A stretch of 42,493 nt of DNA, from assembly GCA_014860455.1 (NCBI GenBank), contig JACZJQ010000272.1:1-42493 (forward strand), read 5' to 3'. Positions 8,885 to 16,734 of this stretch are shown here, piece by piece. Position 1 is the stretch's first letter. Each line of letters starts with the position of its first letter. The position numbers were made by a program, and so were the translations under genes. The stretch is from Bryobacteraceae bacterium (GTDB lineage: Bacteria > Acidobacteriota > Terriglobia > Bryobacterales > Bryobacteraceae). The notes under the pieces were generated by a model that had not been told where the DNA came from, ran no database searches, and worked only from the letters and a program-made list of their open reading frames with translations.

Positions 8885-8921
8885 GAACAGCATATCAGTG
8901 TGGTCCCGATGTATGCTGTTC
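8885..8921. promoter_or_regulatory. Divergent promoter with perfect inverted repeat
   Basis: GAACAGCATA (8885-8894) and TATGCTGTTC (8912-8921) are perfect ten-base inverted copies separated by 17 bases, filling the 43-base gap between two divergent starts. Each arm contains TATGCT, a -10-like hexamer, placed six bases before the sulfatase ATG and eight bases before the acyltransferase ATG. Neither gene has a Shine-Dalgarno. It could be a pair of mirror-image leaderless promoters, an operator, or both. Confidence 0.5.
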
Positions 8922-8923
8922 GC

Positions 8924-10321
8924 ATGTTGCAGGACCGCCGCACGTTTCTCTCATCTCTTGGTGCAGCCGCTTTCATGCAGCGGCCTGCGAGGTCGAATAT
9001 CGTTGTTTTGTTCACCGACGACCACCGGTTCGACATGCTGTCGGGGCTGGGCCACCGGGACGTGAAGACGCCGAACCTGGACCGGCTGATGCGGCGCGGC
9101 GTGACGTTTACGCACGCCTGTACGCAGGGCGGGCCGCATGGGGCGGTGTGCGTGGCGACGCGTGCGCAACTGATGACAGGGCGGAGCGTGTTCCGGGCGA
9201 ATGAGTTTGTGATGAGCCGCAAGGAGGGTCCGGATCCGGCGGTGAAGACGTTTCCGGAACTGCTGCGGGCGGCCGGGTATGAGACGCACGGGATCGGCAA
9301 GTGGCATAACGGTCCGGCGCTGTATCAGCGGTCGTTTTCCAGCGGCGGGCCGATTTTCTTTGGGGGCATGAGCGACCACGACAAGGTGCCGGTGCATGCG
9401 TACGACGCGGCGGGACAGTACGGCAAGGATCGCATCGAGATCGCGGAGGGTTTTTCGAGCGAGCTGTTTGCCAACGCGGCGGTGGATTTCATCAATGGAC
9501 GGGGGCGCGAGGCCAAGCCGTATCTGCTCTATACGGCGTTCACGTCGCCGCATGATCCGCGGATGGCGCCGGGCCGGTTTGCCGATATGTACGATCCGGC
9601 GCGGGTGGAGATGCCGCGGAATTTCATGGCGTCGCATCCGTTTGACAACGGCGAGATGAAGGTGCGGGATGAAATGCTGGCCGCGCATCCGCGGACCGAG
9701 GCCGAGGTGCGCAAGCATATCGCGGCGTATTACGGGATGGTGTCGGAGGTGGATCACCAGATCGGCAGGATCATCGATGCGGTGGACCGGTCGCCCAATG
9801 GGAAGAACACGTATATCGTCATGGCGGGCGATAACGGACTGGCGGTGGGTCAGCACGGGCTGATGGGCAAGCAGAGCCTGTATGACCATTCGTGGCGGGT
9901 GCCGATGATCGTTTCGAGTCCGTTCGCCGAGGGCGGGCGAAGGTGCGAATCCCTGTGCCACATCATGGACCTTTGCCCGACGATTTGCAGGTTTGCGGGC
10001 ATTGCGCCGCCGGCGGGGATCGAGGCGCAGGGGCTGAACGTAGCGCTGAGAAATGAGAAGACGGTGGTGCGTGAGTCGATTGTCGCGCAGTATAAGGATT
10101 GCCAGCGGGCGCTGCGGACCGATGAATGGAAGCTGATTCTGTATAACGTGAATGGCGTGAAGACGACGCAGTTGTTCAATGTCCAGAAGGATCCGTGGGA
10201 GATGACGAACCTCGCCGAGAAGCAGCCGAAGCTGGTGGCGAAGATGAAAGCTGAGTTGCAGGCGCAGTTGACGGCGGTGGGCGACAGGACGGTGCTGGAC
10301 GCGCCGAAGTGGGTGGTCTAG
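8924..10321 (+). CDS. Sulfatase with Tat-like signal
   Basis: A 465-residue alkaline-phosphatase-superfamily sulfatase. The chosen ATG gives an N-terminus LQDRRTFLSSLGAAAF, a twin-arginine-like signal; the -10-like box six bases upstream also favours it over ATG 8909. Metal ligands begin with the D32-D33 pair in VLFTDDH. The formylglycine motif is C76-V-A-T-R80, followed by AQLMTGR; it keeps Cys and Arg of CxPSR but has Ala and Thr at positions 3 and 4. A second metal-site segment (D-N-G-L-A-V-G-Q-H-G) and a late Lys are present. It probably removes sulfate esters from polysaccharides in the periplasm. The maturase is not in the window. Two molybdenum hydroxylase genes follow after nine bases. 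Confidence 0.9.
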   Translation: MLQDRRTFLSSLGAAAFMQRPARSNIVVLFTDDHRFDMLSGLGHRDVKTPNLDRLMRRGVTFTHACTQGGPHGAVCVATRAQLMTGRSVFRANEFVMSRKEGPDPAVKTFPELLRAAGYETHGIGKWHNGPALYQRSFSSGGPIFFGGMSDHDKVPVHAYDAAGQYGKDRIEIAEGFSSELFANAAVDFINGRGREAKPYLLYTAFTSPHDPRMAPGRFADMYDPARVEMPRNFMASHPFDNGEMKVRDEMLAAHPRTEAEVRKHIAAYYGMVSEVDHQIGRIIDAVDRSPNGKNTYIVMAGDNGLAVGQHGLMGKQSLYDHSWRVPMIVSSPFAEGGRRCESLCHIMDLCPTICRFAGIAPPAGIEAQGLNVALRNEKTVVRESIVAQYKDCQRALRTDEWKLILYNVNGVKTTQLFNVQKDPWEMTNLAEKQPKLVAKMKAELQAQLTAVGDRTVLDAPKWVV

Positions 10322-10330
10322 ACGAACACC

Positions 10331-10801
10331 ATGGCGAAGCTGACATTCACGATCAACGGGACACGGCGGACGCTGGACGCCGCCGCGGGGGCGCGGCTGA
10401 TCGATGTGCTGCGCGATGGGTTGGGGTTGACCGGGACGAAGCCAGGATGCCGGGAGGGGACTTGCGGCAGTTGCACGGTGCTTGTTGACGGGCGGGCGAT
10501 GCGGTCGTGCATCACGCCGGCGGCGAGTGTGGCGGGCAAGCGCGTGACGACGATCGAGGGCCTGGCTACGGCAGGGAAACTGCATCCTCTGCAGCAGGCG
10601 TTTCTCGACTATGAGGCGTATCAGTGCGGCTACTGCACCCCGGGGATGATAGTCGGCGCGGCGGGGTTGATTGCCCGCAACGCGTCGCCGGGCGAGCAGG
10701 CCGTCAGACAGGCGCTTGATGGACACATTTGCCGGTGCGGGTCGCAGCCGAGGATTGTTCAGGCGGTGCGGGCGGCGGCGGAGGTGATGCGCCGTGGCTG
10801 A
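10331..10801 (+). CDS. 2Fe-2S subunit of molybdenum hydroxylase
   Basis: A 156-residue xanthine-dehydrogenase-family small subunit (IorA/CoxS-like) that passes electrons from the molybdenum site to an acceptor. The plant-type ferredoxin cluster is C40-x4-C45-x2-C48 with C60; the second, all-helical cluster domain uses C99-G-Y-C102 and C134-R-C136. Length and order of the two domains are normal. No signal peptide of its own. Its last eight bases overlap the large subunit, so the two are translationally coupled. No FAD subunit is nearby, which matches two-subunit IorAB-type enzymes that usually donate to cytochromes. Confidence 0.93.
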   Translation: MAKLTFTINGTRRTLDAAAGARLIDVLRDGLGLTGTKPGCREGTCGSCTVLVDGRAMRSCITPAASVAGKRVTTIEGLATAGKLHPLQQAFLDYEAYQCGYCTPGMIVGAAGLIARNASPGEQAVRQALDGHICRCGSQPRIVQAVRAAAEVMRRG

Positions 10802-12656
10802 CCTGACGTTGCTGGTGGAATACAAGCGCCGCGAATTCCTGAAGGTGCTGGCGTCGGGTGCGTCGCTCACCATTCCTGTCGAACTTCAGGGCGCCGAGAC
10901 GCGTGTCCATGTGCGGCGCGCGGCGGACGGCAGGATCGACGCCTTCACAGGCAAGATCGATATGGGGCAGGGGCTGCGGACGCTGCTCTCGCAGTGCGTG
11001 GCGAATGAACTGGGCGTCCCGGTGGAGGAAGTTCGTTTGGTGATGGGCGACACGGACCTGACGCCCGATGACGGCGGGACCTGGGCTTCACTGACCACGC
11101 CTGAAACGGTTCCGGCGATGCGCAAAGACGCCGCGGCGGTGCGGGGCGCGCCGCTGCGGGAGCCGAAGGAGTGGACGGCGCTGGGCAGGTCACAGAGGAA
11201 CCTGAACGGGCCGGATATTGTCACCGGCGCGTTCAAGTACAACAGCGACGTGAAGGTGGACGGCATGTGGCACGGCGTGGTGCTGCGGCCTGCCGAATAC
11301 CGGGCGAAGCTGGTTTCCGCCGAGGGGCAGGGCGTTGTGCGTCAGGGCGACTTTGCGGGCATCTGCGCGCCGACGCTGGCCGAAGCCCGCGCGCTCGCTG
11401 CCAAGGCGAAGGCCGAATGGGCGTACGAGCCGTTGCCTGCGTTCGACAAGATGATTGCTGCGTTCAAGGCCGAGGGGAAGCCGCCGGTTGAGAACAACCA
11501 GGTTCGATACCCGCCGCTGATCCGGCGCGGCGATGCGGAGAAGGCGCTGGCGACGGCTTCGCAGCGCAGGTCGCTGGCGTTCACGTTGGCGCCGATCGCC
11601 CATGCCGCGCTGGAGCCGCGCTCGGCGATTTCCAGCTTCGGCGAGGACGGGCGGTTGACCATCCGCTGCGGCAAGCAGGCGCCGTTTGTGGTGCGGGCCG
11701 AGGTGGCCAAGGCGATGGGGATGAAGGAGACCGACGTCCGCATCATCGTCGATATGCCGGGCGGCGGGTTCGGGTGCAAGCAGCGTTCGGATGTTGAAGT
11801 GGAAGCGGCGCGGCTGGCCAAGGCTTCGGGCAAGACGGTCCGTGTCGAATGGTCGCGGGCCGATGAGTTCGTTTGGTCGTATGCGCGGCCGGCCGCGCTG
11901 ATCGAGACCGAGACGGGCGTGGCCGCCTCGGGCCGGATCGTCTCGTGGCGGCAGCGGAACTACAACGCCGGTGCGCCGGGTCTGCGGCCGCCGTATGATT
12001 TCGCCGACCACTCGAACGAGTTCTGGGCCACGCGCGCGCCGCTGCGGCAGGGGTCGTACCGGGCCCTGGCGGCGACGGGCAACAACTTCGCCCGCGAATC
12101 GACCGTCGATGAATGGGCCTCGACGCTGAACCGCGATCCGCTGGAGTACCGCCTGGCGCATATAGCCGACCAACGGCTGAGGGCGGCGCTGGAGATGGCC
12201 GCTCAGCGGTTCGGCTACAAGGGGCGCAAGGTAGGCGTGGGGCTGGCCTGCAATTTGGAAAAAGAGGGCCGGATGGCGCTGTTTGTCGAATGCGCGATGG
12301 AGCCGTTCCGCATCCTGCGCATGACGTGCGTGGCCGATTTCGGGGCGGCGCTGAATCCGTCGAACTTGCAAAATCAAGTCCAGGGCGCGCTCATCATGGG
12401 CATCGGCGGGGCGCTGTGGGAGCGACTGGAATTCGACTCAACGAAGCAGTTGACCACGCGTTTGACTAACTACAGAGTGCCGCGGTTCACGGATGTTCCA
12501 GCGATGGATGTGCACATTGTGGACCGGCGCGAGATCACGGCCGCCGGGGCAGGAGAGGCGGGAATCACGCTGACTGCGCCGGCGCTGGCTGCGGCGATCT
12601 TCTCGTTGACCGGCAAGCGGCCGATGTCGATGCCGATGCGAGTTCAGACGCCCTGA
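10794..12656 (+). CDS. Molybdopterin-binding aldehyde oxidase-like subunit
   Basis: A 620-residue large subunit of the xanthine dehydrogenase / aldehyde oxidase superfamily, nearest in plan to IorB. It hydroxylates an N-heterocycle or aldehyde at a molybdopterin site. An N-terminal R-R-E-F-L-K followed by a hydrophobic stretch is a good twin-arginine signal. Cofactor-binding landmarks include I-D-M-G-Q-G near residue 55, P-G-G-G-F-G-C-K near residue 325, and the catalytic glutamate E588 in G-A-G-E-A-G before the APALAAAIF helix. It is shorter than IorB proteins of 700 or more residues, with a reduced linker. The substrate is unknown. The 3' end overlaps the opposite-strand zinc-ribbon gene by 13 bases. 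Confidence 0.9.
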   Translation: MADLTLLVEYKRREFLKVLASGASLTIPVELQGAETRVHVRRAADGRIDAFTGKIDMGQGLRTLLSQCVANELGVPVEEVRLVMGDTDLTPDDGGTWASLTTPETVPAMRKDAAAVRGAPLREPKEWTALGRSQRNLNGPDIVTGAFKYNSDVKVDGMWHGVVLRPAEYRAKLVSAEGQGVVRQGDFAGICAPTLAEARALAAKAKAEWAYEPLPAFDKMIAAFKAEGKPPVENNQVRYPPLIRRGDAEKALATASQRRSLAFTLAPIAHAALEPRSAISSFGEDGRLTIRCGKQAPFVVRAEVAKAMGMKETDVRIIVDMPGGGFGCKQRSDVEVEAARLAKASGKTVRVEWSRADEFVWSYARPAALIETETGVAASGRIVSWRQRNYNAGAPGLRPPYDFADHSNEFWATRAPLRQGSYRALAATGNNFARESTVDEWASTLNRDPLEYRLAHIADQRLRAALEMAAQRFGYKGRKVGVGLACNLEKEGRMALFVECAMEPFRILRMTCVADFGAALNPSNLQNQVQGALIMGIGGALWERLEFDSTKQLTTRLTNYRVPRFTDVPAMDVHIVDRREITAAGAGEAGITLTAPALAAAIFSLTGKRPMSMPMRVQTP

Positions 12657-12940
12657 ACTGTCGGCCTGTCTGCAACCCGCGCAGTTAAGTCCGACATGCA
12701 CTTCGGACACTTCACCGCAAGACGGTGGATGGAACTCCGGCAATACGGGCAGGGCTTCCCCTTGTTGAACAGGAATGCGAGCAGCAGAACCACTGGTGCG
12801 AAGACGAAGGAACAGAGCCCGGCCAGTCCCCAGAGTATTCCACTCCCGCCCCGTATCGATGCTGTCACCCCAGCGAGCAGAGCGCAAAACGGCCACAATG
12901 CGAACAGAATAAGCAGTTCTGGTAATCCAATTGACCGCAT
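12644..12940 (-). CDS. Small two-helix membrane zinc-ribbon protein
   Basis: A 98-residue protein starting at ATG 12940 (an in-frame TTG four codons earlier is less likely). Two hydrophobic helices occupy residues ~9-27 and ~35-58, and a cytoplasmic zinc ribbon follows with C64-P-Y-C67 and C78-P-K-C81. Proteins of this design are common and mostly uncharacterised. It lies downstream of the BMC-T gene on the same strand after a 108-base gap, and it is convergent with the molybdenum hydroxylase gene. Two clean CxxC pairs and the helix pattern make a real gene likely; no specific function can be given. Confidence 0.65.
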   Translation of the reverse strand: MRSIGLPELLILFALWPFCALLAGVTASIRGGSGILWGLAGLCSFVFAPVVLLLAFLFNKGKPCPYCRSSIHRLAVKCPKCMSDLTARVADRPTVQGV

Positions 12941-13048
12941 TGCAACAGTCAATCACAACCGTGCTTCGGGGGCAAGCGGCTGCAGCCAGACGAGTCCTGA
13001 TCGAGATCCGGCGCAAGGACTGGACTCTCTTGCCGATCCCTGCTCGTA

Positions 13049-13597
13049 CTAAATCAACTCGCTCAACAACTCCGGGCGCGGGTTGGGGATGACGACTTTG
13101 TTCACCAGCAGGCCCTTGCGGCCGATCACCTGAGCGCCGGCCTCGACAGCGCTGCGCACGGCCGAGACGCTGCCGGTAACAACGGCGAACGCCTTGCCAC
13201 CCAGGGCCATGGCCAGGCGAACTTCCATCAGTTGAACATTGGCCGATTTCACCATCTGGTCGGCGGCTTCGATCAGGCTGGCGACGGAGAACGATTCGAC
13301 GATGCCGATGGCCTCCATGGTGCCGATATTGAGCGTTCCGGCGATGGCGGGGAACAGCGAATCGTCCACGTTGGGGATGACAAAGGTGTCGATGACGCTG
13401 AACTCGTTGCGGGTGCGTCCGGCGGTGACGGCGGATTCCACAGCCGCCACGTCGCCCTTCACCATCACCATGTACTTGCCGCTGCAAATAGTCCGTGACA
13501 GGACGAGCGAGACATCGGACTCCTTCAGCATGGCGTCGCAGACCTCGAAGCCGGCGGCGATGCTGGAAAGTTCGATCAGTCCGATTGAGTAGCTCAT
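13049..13597 (-). CDS. pduT: Tandem-domain BMC shell protein, PduT-like
   Basis: A 182-residue BMC-T protein: two bacterial microcompartment domains (about 1-90 and 95-182) that together form pseudohexameric trimers in the shell facet. Domain 1 opens S-I-G-L-I-E-L and domain 2 A-I-G-I-V-E-S. The segment S-R-T-I-C38-S-G-K matches the PduT loop in which one Cys from each of three subunits holds a 4Fe-4S cluster in the central pore, and the Cys is at the same residue number (38) as in Salmonella PduT as I recall it. It overlaps the upstream PduS-like gene in an ATGA, so the two are coupled. This suggests an electron-conducting shell tile. No BMC-H or BMC-P gene is in the window. Confidence 0.9.
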   Translation of the reverse strand: MSYSIGLIELSSIAAGFEVCDAMLKESDVSLVLSRTICSGKYMVMVKGDVAAVESAVTAGRTRNEFSVIDTFVIPNVDDSLFPAIAGTLNIGTMEAIGIVESFSVASLIEAADQMVKSANVQLMEVRLAMALGGKAFAVVTGSVSAVRSAVEAGAQVIGRKGLLVNKVVIPNPRPELLSELI

Positions 13598-14907
13598 CTG
13601 GAAATCTCCACGAATTCGGCGGTGGCCGCGGTCACTGTTCCGTCGATGCTCGAATGGACGTCGGCGCCGAGTTCGCCTTCGTTCATGCGGGCCACGCTCT
13701 GGCCGCGTTTCACTTTTTCGCCCACCTTGACGATGACGGTGGCCGGCTTGCCGGCGTGTTGAAGCGTCAGGATGCGGACCTTCTCCGGCTCGGGTTCTTT
13801 GGCGGTGAACGGCGTGGGCGCCTCGTAGCGCTCGACGTTCAGGCGCTGACGCAGTTGGGCCAGGGGGACGCGGCGGTACTCCTTCATCGGATGGACCTTG
13901 ACCGGCTTCTCCTGGACGAACTTGATGCCGGCGGCGCGCAGATCGGTCTTGGCCTGGTCGCAGGCTTCCTTGGGGAAGAGGTCTTCGGGGCAGGCGTAGA
14001 GGGTGCAGAGTCCGCAGGCGCAGCAGAGCTGGCCCCACTGGTTCCAGTTGTCGGCGCCGGCGAGGGTGAAGCCGAGGGTGCGCATGACTTTGTGGGGCTG
14101 GACGTCGTAGCCGAGCAGGTAGCGCGGGCAGAACTCGGTGCAGTAGCTACACTGGTCGCAGGCGGATTTGCCGATGTGGGCCTTGGCTTCCTTGGGCCGC
14201 GCGCGGCGCTCGACCAGCATGTGGTCGGCGGGCAGGACGATGAGACCGCCGGTGGTCTTGGTGACGGGCTGGTTCCAGTCGAAGCTGAGCGTGCCCATCA
14301 TGAGGCCGGAGACGAAAAGGCCGGCGTCGTCGACGGTCATGCCGCCGGCCATTTCGATGAGTTCTTTGAACGGCGTGCCGACGGCGACCCAGAAGCTGGA
14401 GGGGCGGCGGACCGCGCCGTTGATTGAAACGAACTTGCGCGTGACGGCTCGGCCTTCGACGGCTTCCTGGACGTTATAGAAGGTTTCGACGTTGTTGACG
14501 ACGCAGCCGACGTGGAGCGGGATGCCGCCGGCGGGGATGAGGCGGCCGGTGGCGGTGTAGACGAGTTCGTATTCGTCGCCGGAAGGGTAGAAGTCGCCGA
14601 GGTAGGTCATGCCGATGCCGGCGGCGGTGGCGAGCGGTTCGATGGCGTCGACCGCAGCCTTGTTTTTGTCTTTGATGCCGAACAGGGCGGTGCGGGCTTC
14701 GGTGGATGCGCGCATGGCCTTCATGCCCTCGATGATGGGGGCAGGGAAGTTCTTCATCAACTCGTAGTCTTTATGAAGAAGCGGCTCGCACTCGGCGCCG
14801 TTGGCGAGGAGGTACTCGACTTTGGAATCGGCCTTGACCGCGGTGGGGAATCCGGCGCCGCCGGCGCCGACCACGCCCATGGCGCGCAAACTCTGGCTGA
14901 GAGTCAT
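13594..14907 (-). CDS. pduS: PduS-like RnfC-family Fe-S flavoprotein
   Basis: A 437-residue protein of the RnfC/PduS family. The N-terminal Rossmann-like FMN/NADH region begins with V-G-A-G-G-A-G-F-P; an SLBB-like region follows. Two 4Fe-4S motifs are seen: C250-x2-C253-x2-C256-x3-C260, and a second set around C295, C298, C301 and C306. The C-terminal ~60 residues form a sandwich-hybrid (lipoyl-like) domain with KVGEKVKRGQ. Salmonella PduS is a cobalamin reductase that partners PduT. I start at ATG 14907, with AGGA upstream; an ATG four codons earlier is possible. It overlaps the BMC-T gene by four bases, the arrangement expected for a redox pair at a shell. Confidence 0.9.
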   Translation of the reverse strand: MTLSQSLRAMGVVGAGGAGFPTAVKADSKVEYLLANGAECEPLLHKDYELMKNFPAPIIEGMKAMRASTEARTALFGIKDKNKAAVDAIEPLATAAGIGMTYLGDFYPSGDEYELVYTATGRLIPAGGIPLHVGCVVNNVETFYNVQEAVEGRAVTRKFVSINGAVRRPSSFWVAVGTPFKELIEMAGGMTVDDAGLFVSGLMMGTLSFDWNQPVTKTTGGLIVLPADHMLVERRARPKEAKAHIGKSACDQCSYCTEFCPRYLLGYDVQPHKVMRTLGFTLAGADNWNQWGQLCCACGLCTLYACPEDLFPKEACDQAKTDLRAAGIKFVQEKPVKVHPMKEYRRVPLAQLRQRLNVERYEAPTPFTAKEPEPEKVRILTLQHAGKPATVIVKVGEKVKRGQSVARMNEGELGADVHSSIDGTVTAATAEFVEISR

Positions 14908-14933
14908 TGCTAATATCATCCTACGGATTGGGG

Positions 14934-16673
14934 CTATTCGACGAATCCGAAGGCGACGATGGGTGCGCCGAGGGGCGAGCCGTGGTGGCCTTTGGGGCGG
15001 TAGGGGACTGGGAAACGGATTTCGATGGGGACGGGGTTATGCGCTCGGGCGGTGGAAGAACCCGCTCCCTGGCGGTCGCGGCCTCCGCGGTCTTGGCCTC
15101 TGTGGTTTTGATCGGGGGGGAGGGTCCAGCGGTGGGTGAGCCAGCCGTTGGTGGTGAAGCGGTGGACGCCGAGGGGTTGGCCGTCGATGACGGCTTCGAA
15201 CTGGACGCTGCCCTGGTAGGCTAACTGGCGGGGGCTGACGTTGATTGTGACTTCGAAGAAGCGGGCGTCCGGCGGGCGGTGGAGAACGGCGGCTGCTTTC
15301 GTGCCCGTCCACCAGAAGCGCCCGCCGGACCAGAGGAAGCCTTCGCGCAAGGCCCAGATGGGGGCGCCGTCGCCGAAGGCGAAATGGGTGGGGAAGGGGG
15401 CGGCGGGGTCGCGGACGGTCATCAGCAGTTGCCTTTCGAAGGGCTTCCAGTTGGCGATGGCGAGGTTGGGTTCAAGCAGGAGGGCTTTGCCTTCGGGCAG
15501 GTCGGCGTGGCTGATTTTGAACTGGGGGCTGCGGTAGAACCACTGGAAGGCCGCTTCGACGCCCCAGGATTCGAGCTGTACGGGGCGGGATTCCGAGACG
15601 ATGTGGAGGACGGCCGGGTTGGACTGATGGAAGTGGCCGGCGGCTTCGACGTATGGTTTTACGACTTCGGCGGCGGCGAGTGTGGCTTTGCGCTTGTCGC
15701 GCATGATCATGTAGTTTGCCGGGATCCAGAGGGCCAGGGCGGCGAGAAGGACCCAGGTGCGGCGTTTTTGCGAAACGAAGGCCAGGACGATGGCGAGGGC
15801 GGCGGTGGGCAGGTAGAGGTAGACGCTGAACAGGCGGCCGGGGAGGAACCAGAGCGGGCCCACGAGGATGACGGCTCCGGCGATGCCGAGGCGGACGAGG
15901 TTGTCCCTGGTTAGGAAGAACGCCGGGATGAGGAGCAGGCCGGCGTAGGGGAGGAAGAGGATTTCGGAGGAGTAGAAACGGATGGTCTGCCAGATGGCTT
16001 GAGGCGAAAAGACGAGGGCGTAGGAGTTCTGTCCCCAGATCAGGGCCTGGGCGGTGAACCAGATGGCGATGGCGGCGAACGGGGCGAGGCGGCGCCAGCG
16101 GGGGTGGCCGGACCAGAGTTCGTAGAGGGCGAGGAAGGCGGGCAGGGCGACGGCCATCTCCTTGGACTTGTAGGCGAGCCAGAAGGTGAGGAGGGCGGCG
16201 AGCCAGTAGCGGGAGGTGTAGAGGAGAAGGGTGAGCAGGGAGAAGAGGCAGACCAGAAGGTCGAAGACGAACATGGGTTTCCAGAAGGCGTCGAACAGGG
16301 CCATGTGGAACGACCAGGCGAGGGCGGCGAACGCGGCGGCGCGGGGCTCGGCGCCGAGGCGGAGCAGGACGCGCCAGAGAAGGAAGACGTTCAATAAATG
16401 GAGGAGTTGGATGAGCCAGACGTAGGGGGGGAAGTTGAGGCCGAAGGTATGGCCCATGATTTGGAAGATGAAGTGGCCGGTGGGGCGGTAGTTGGAGTTG
16501 GAATACCAGGGGGAAACGAGGCCCTTGAGGTGGTCGAGGGGGGTGGAGTGGGAGGTCCAGAAGAGGTTGTTGAGGTCGTCGGCCGAGAAGTAGCCTTTGT
16601 ACGCGCCGCGGTTGGCGATCCAGAACAGGGCGGCGACGGCCAGGATGACGGCCGCCGTGCGGAGATGCTTCAT
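14934..16673 (-). CDS. Polytopic membrane protein, GT-C-like
   Basis: A 579-residue protein beginning MKHLRTAAV. A first helix is followed by a loop with Y-F-S-A-D-D-L-N, the acidic-pair position expected of GT-C glycosyltransferases, then about ten hydrophobic segments to residue ~340. The last ~230 residues are soluble and beta-rich and probably face outward; the final 60 are rich in Arg, Gly and Pro. The start at 16673 follows a TAGACT box by eight bases. It ends 26 bases before the PduS-like gene on the same strand, so a shared transcript is possible, but I see no functional link. Sugar transfer is a family-level guess. Confidence 0.6.
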   Translation of the reverse strand: MKHLRTAAVILAVAALFWIANRGAYKGYFSADDLNNLFWTSHSTPLDHLKGLVSPWYSNSNYRPTGHFIFQIMGHTFGLNFPPYVWLIQLLHLLNVFLLWRVLLRLGAEPRAAAFAALAWSFHMALFDAFWKPMFVFDLLVCLFSLLTLLLYTSRYWLAALLTFWLAYKSKEMAVALPAFLALYELWSGHPRWRRLAPFAAIAIWFTAQALIWGQNSYALVFSPQAIWQTIRFYSSEILFLPYAGLLLIPAFFLTRDNLVRLGIAGAVILVGPLWFLPGRLFSVYLYLPTAALAIVLAFVSQKRRTWVLLAALALWIPANYMIMRDKRKATLAAAEVVKPYVEAAGHFHQSNPAVLHIVSESRPVQLESWGVEAAFQWFYRSPQFKISHADLPEGKALLLEPNLAIANWKPFERQLLMTVRDPAAPFPTHFAFGDGAPIWALREGFLWSGGRFWWTGTKAAAVLHRPPDARFFEVTINVSPRQLAYQGSVQFEAVIDGQPLGVHRFTTNGWLTHRWTLPPDQNHRGQDRGGRDRQGAGSSTARAHNPVPIEIRFPVPYRPKGHHGSPLGAPIVAFGFVE

Positions 16674-16681
16674 CGATGAAC

Positions 16682-16687
16682 AGTCTA
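16682..16687 (-). promoter_or_regulatory. Candidate -10 for leaderless membrane-protein gene
   Basis: On the minus strand TAGACT is followed by eight bases and then the ATG at 16673, with no Shine-Dalgarno. It matches the spacing seen at other operon-first genes here. Evidence is the hexamer and spacing only. Confidence 0.3.
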
Positions 16688-16706
16688 GCAGGCAGGGGCC
16701 GAAGTC

Positions 16707-16712
16707 TATAAT
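16707..16712 (+). promoter_or_regulatory. Candidate -10 of the MFS-queC-queE operon
   Basis: A perfect TATAAT, unusual in this GC-rich sequence, lies 22 bases before the chosen MFS start in the divergent gap with the membrane-protein gene. GGAGGGAA follows immediately and may be the ribosome binding site. I find no good -35 at 16-18 bases upstream. Confidence 0.35.
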
Positions 16713-16734
16713 GGAGGGAAGTCCACCTAAACCA

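Noticed and set aside
7813-8886. A 357-codon plus-strand open frame
   Set aside because: It is antisense to the acyltransferase, rich in Gly/Asp/Glu, with no recognisable motif.
8951-10873. A 640-codon minus-strand open frame
   Set aside because: It is antisense to the sulfatase and 2Fe-2S genes and reads as Arg/His/Pro-rich noise with no domain.
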